DNA of 64,000 bases from Pseudomonas sp. RC10. Lineage in GTDB: Bacteria; Pseudomonadota; Gammaproteobacteria; Pseudomonadales; Pseudomonadaceae. This document shows positions 63,042-64,000 of the stretch, piece after piece. A program made the position numbers and the translations under genes. The notes below the pieces were generated by a model, which saw only the letters and a list, made by a program, of their open reading frames with translations, was not told the DNA's origin and ran no database searches. Every line of letters starts with the position of its first letter. The first letter of the stretch is position 1. Location of the stretch: contig NZ_CP151650.1 of assembly GCF_038397775.1 (NCBI RefSeq), positions 3,472,001 to 3,536,000 on the forward strand. Direction: 5' to 3'.

Positions 63042-64000
63042 TCAGACGGCAATCGACGGCTCGCGAAGCAAGGTCGCCGGGTGCGCGGGGAAGGGCAGGC
63101 CCAGACGCTCGCGCAGCGTGTTGCCGGTCGGGCCGTCTTGCGGCACCAGCCCGCGACGTTTCAGTTCCGGCAGGATCAGCGCGATGAAATCGTCGAGCCC
63201 CTCGGGGTAGGTCGGCGGCAGGATGTTGAAGCCGTCGGCCCCGTAGCCTTCGAACCACGCCTGCAACTGGTCCACGACTTCTTCCGGCGACCCCACCAAC
63301 GTCCAGTGCCCCCGCGCACCGGCCAGACGCAGGTACAGCTCGCGGATGCTCAGGCCTTCGGCGGCCAGTTGCAGGATCAACTGCTGACGGCTCTTCGAAG
63401 CGTTGGTGGCGGGCAGGTCTTGAGGCAGCGGGCCATCCAGCGGCAGGTGGGACAGATCGACCCCACCCAGCAAGCCGGACAGCAGGCTCAGGCCGACCTC
63501 CGGGTGCACCAGATTTTGCAGGCGCTGATGCTTGGCATGGGCTTCGGCGGAAGTCGGCGCGGTGAAGATGGTCACCCCCGGCAGAATCTTGATGTGTTCG
63601 GGTTTGCGGCCCAGCACGGCAGCGCGGGATTTGATGTCGCTGTAGAACGCCTGTGCATCGGCCAGACTCTGGTGCGCGGCGAAAATCGCCTCGGCGGTGG
63701 CCGCGGCCAGATCACGTCCGTCTTCAGACGCCCCCGCCTGCACCAACACCGGTTTGCCTTGGGGGGAACGCAGCACGTTCAACGGCCCGCGCACGTGGAA
63801 ATGCTCGCCGTGGTGGTCGGCGCGGTGCAGCTTGGTGCGGTCCAGGAACACGCCTTTGTCCTTGTCCAGCAGCAGCGTGTCGTCTTCCCAGCTGTCCCAG
63901 AGTTTCTGCACCACTTCATGAAACTCCCGCGCCCGGCTGTAGCGGTCGGCGTGGGCAGGCTGCTGGCCCTCGGCGGTCTTGGCGAAGTTCTTCGCGGCGT
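63042..64000 (-). CDS. DszA/NtaA-family FMNH2-dependent monooxygenase, N terminus beyond window
   Basis: 318 residues visible; the frame stays open to the right edge (HADRYSRAREFHEVVQKLWD runs through an internal GTG), so roughly the first 120 residues are missing. Motifs WPLNVLRSPQGKPVLVQAGA-like, AEAIFAAHQSLADAQAFYSD, PEHIKILPGVTIFTAPTSAE and GADGFNILPPTYPEGLDDFI match the nitrilotriacetate/DBT-sulfone monooxygenase branch. It lies 60 bp upstream of the SfnB/DszC-like gene on the same strand, a DszA-DszC-type pair. Confidence 0.85.
   Translation of the reverse strand, partial: AAKNFAKTAEGQQPAHADRYSRAREFHEVVQKLWDSWEDDTLLLDKDKGVFLDRTKLHRADHHGEHFHVRGPLNVLRSPQGKPVLVQAGASEDGRDLAAATAEAIFAAHQSLADAQAFYSDIKSRAAVLGRKPEHIKILPGVTIFTAPTSAEAHAKHQRLQNLVHPEVGLSLLSGLLGGVDLSHLPLDGPLPQDLPATNASKSRQQLILQLAAEGLSIRELYLRLAGARGHWTLVGSPEEVVDQLQAWFEGYGADGFNILPPTYPEGLDDFIALILPELKRRGLVPQDGPTGNTLRERLGLPFPAHPATLLREPSIAV

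Overview
The window reads as a chromosomal region of a fluorescent-group Pseudomonas. The evidence is high-GC coding with ATG/GTG/TTG starts, tightly overlapping ABC-transporter operons, many Pseudomonas-type REP palindromes of several families (for example around GGGAGCGAATTCATTCGCG), and gene sets typical of that genus. It is dominated by genes for scavenging organic sulfur: sulfonates, sulfones and possibly aromatic sulfinates. A gallate/4-oxalomesaconate catabolic cluster follows near the right end. No rRNA, tRNA, CRISPR array, phage or insertion sequence was seen.

Layout. 0-1.6 kb: end of a branched-chain-type ABC operon and a DUF1883 protein. 1.8-10.6 kb: a TauA-like binding protein, a polar amino-acid-type ABC operon (3.3-6.2 kb), a second one resembling EhuBCDA (6.4-9.6 kb), and an SsuA-like binding protein. 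The TauA-like and SsuA-like genes share a nearly identical promoter. 10.9-13.0 kb: tonB-exbB-exbD with a terminator. 13.3-37.6 kb: two Dpp-like permease pairs, three Tat-type binding proteins, one dual-domain ATPase, two paralogous TonB-dependent receptors, two SfnB/DszC-like flavin monooxygenases, two luciferase-like (LLM) monooxygenases, a JmjC protein and an aldo/keto reductase. 38.3-46.1 kb: an MFS transporter divergent from a compact operon. That operon encodes two cytoplasmic DszB-like proteins flanking a fumarate-reductase-type flavoprotein and a small [2Fe-2S] protein, and is followed by a DszA/NtaA-like monooxygenase. 46.5-53.7 kb: an AraC regulator, an AhpD-like protein, an acyl-CoA-dehydrogenase-like protein, an SsuBAC-like transporter, a CmcJ-like protein and an atypical SDR. 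53.8-59.2 kb: galT, galR, galB, galC, galD. 59.2-64 kb: a GlxA-type regulator, a soluble histidine kinase, a third SfnB/DszC-like protein and a truncated DszA-like protein.

How the genes may work together (inference): organosulfur compounds cross the outer membrane through the two TonB receptors, energised by the local TonB-ExbB-ExbD. Several ABC systems then import them. In the cytoplasm DszC/SfnB-like and DszA/SsuD-like flavin monooxygenases oxidise and cleave C-S bonds, and the DszB-like pair could release sulfite from sulfinates. The window has homologues of DszA, DszB and DszC but no recognisable flavin reductase, so reduced flavin must come from elsewhere.

The most novel unit is 39.8-44.2 kb. 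Both DszB-like proteins keep the Cys, His and RxGG residues of the DszB active site, lack a signal peptide, and are co-encoded with an SdhA-like flavoprotein and an SdhB-like fragment that keeps only the [2Fe-2S] part. I know of no described pathway with this composition.
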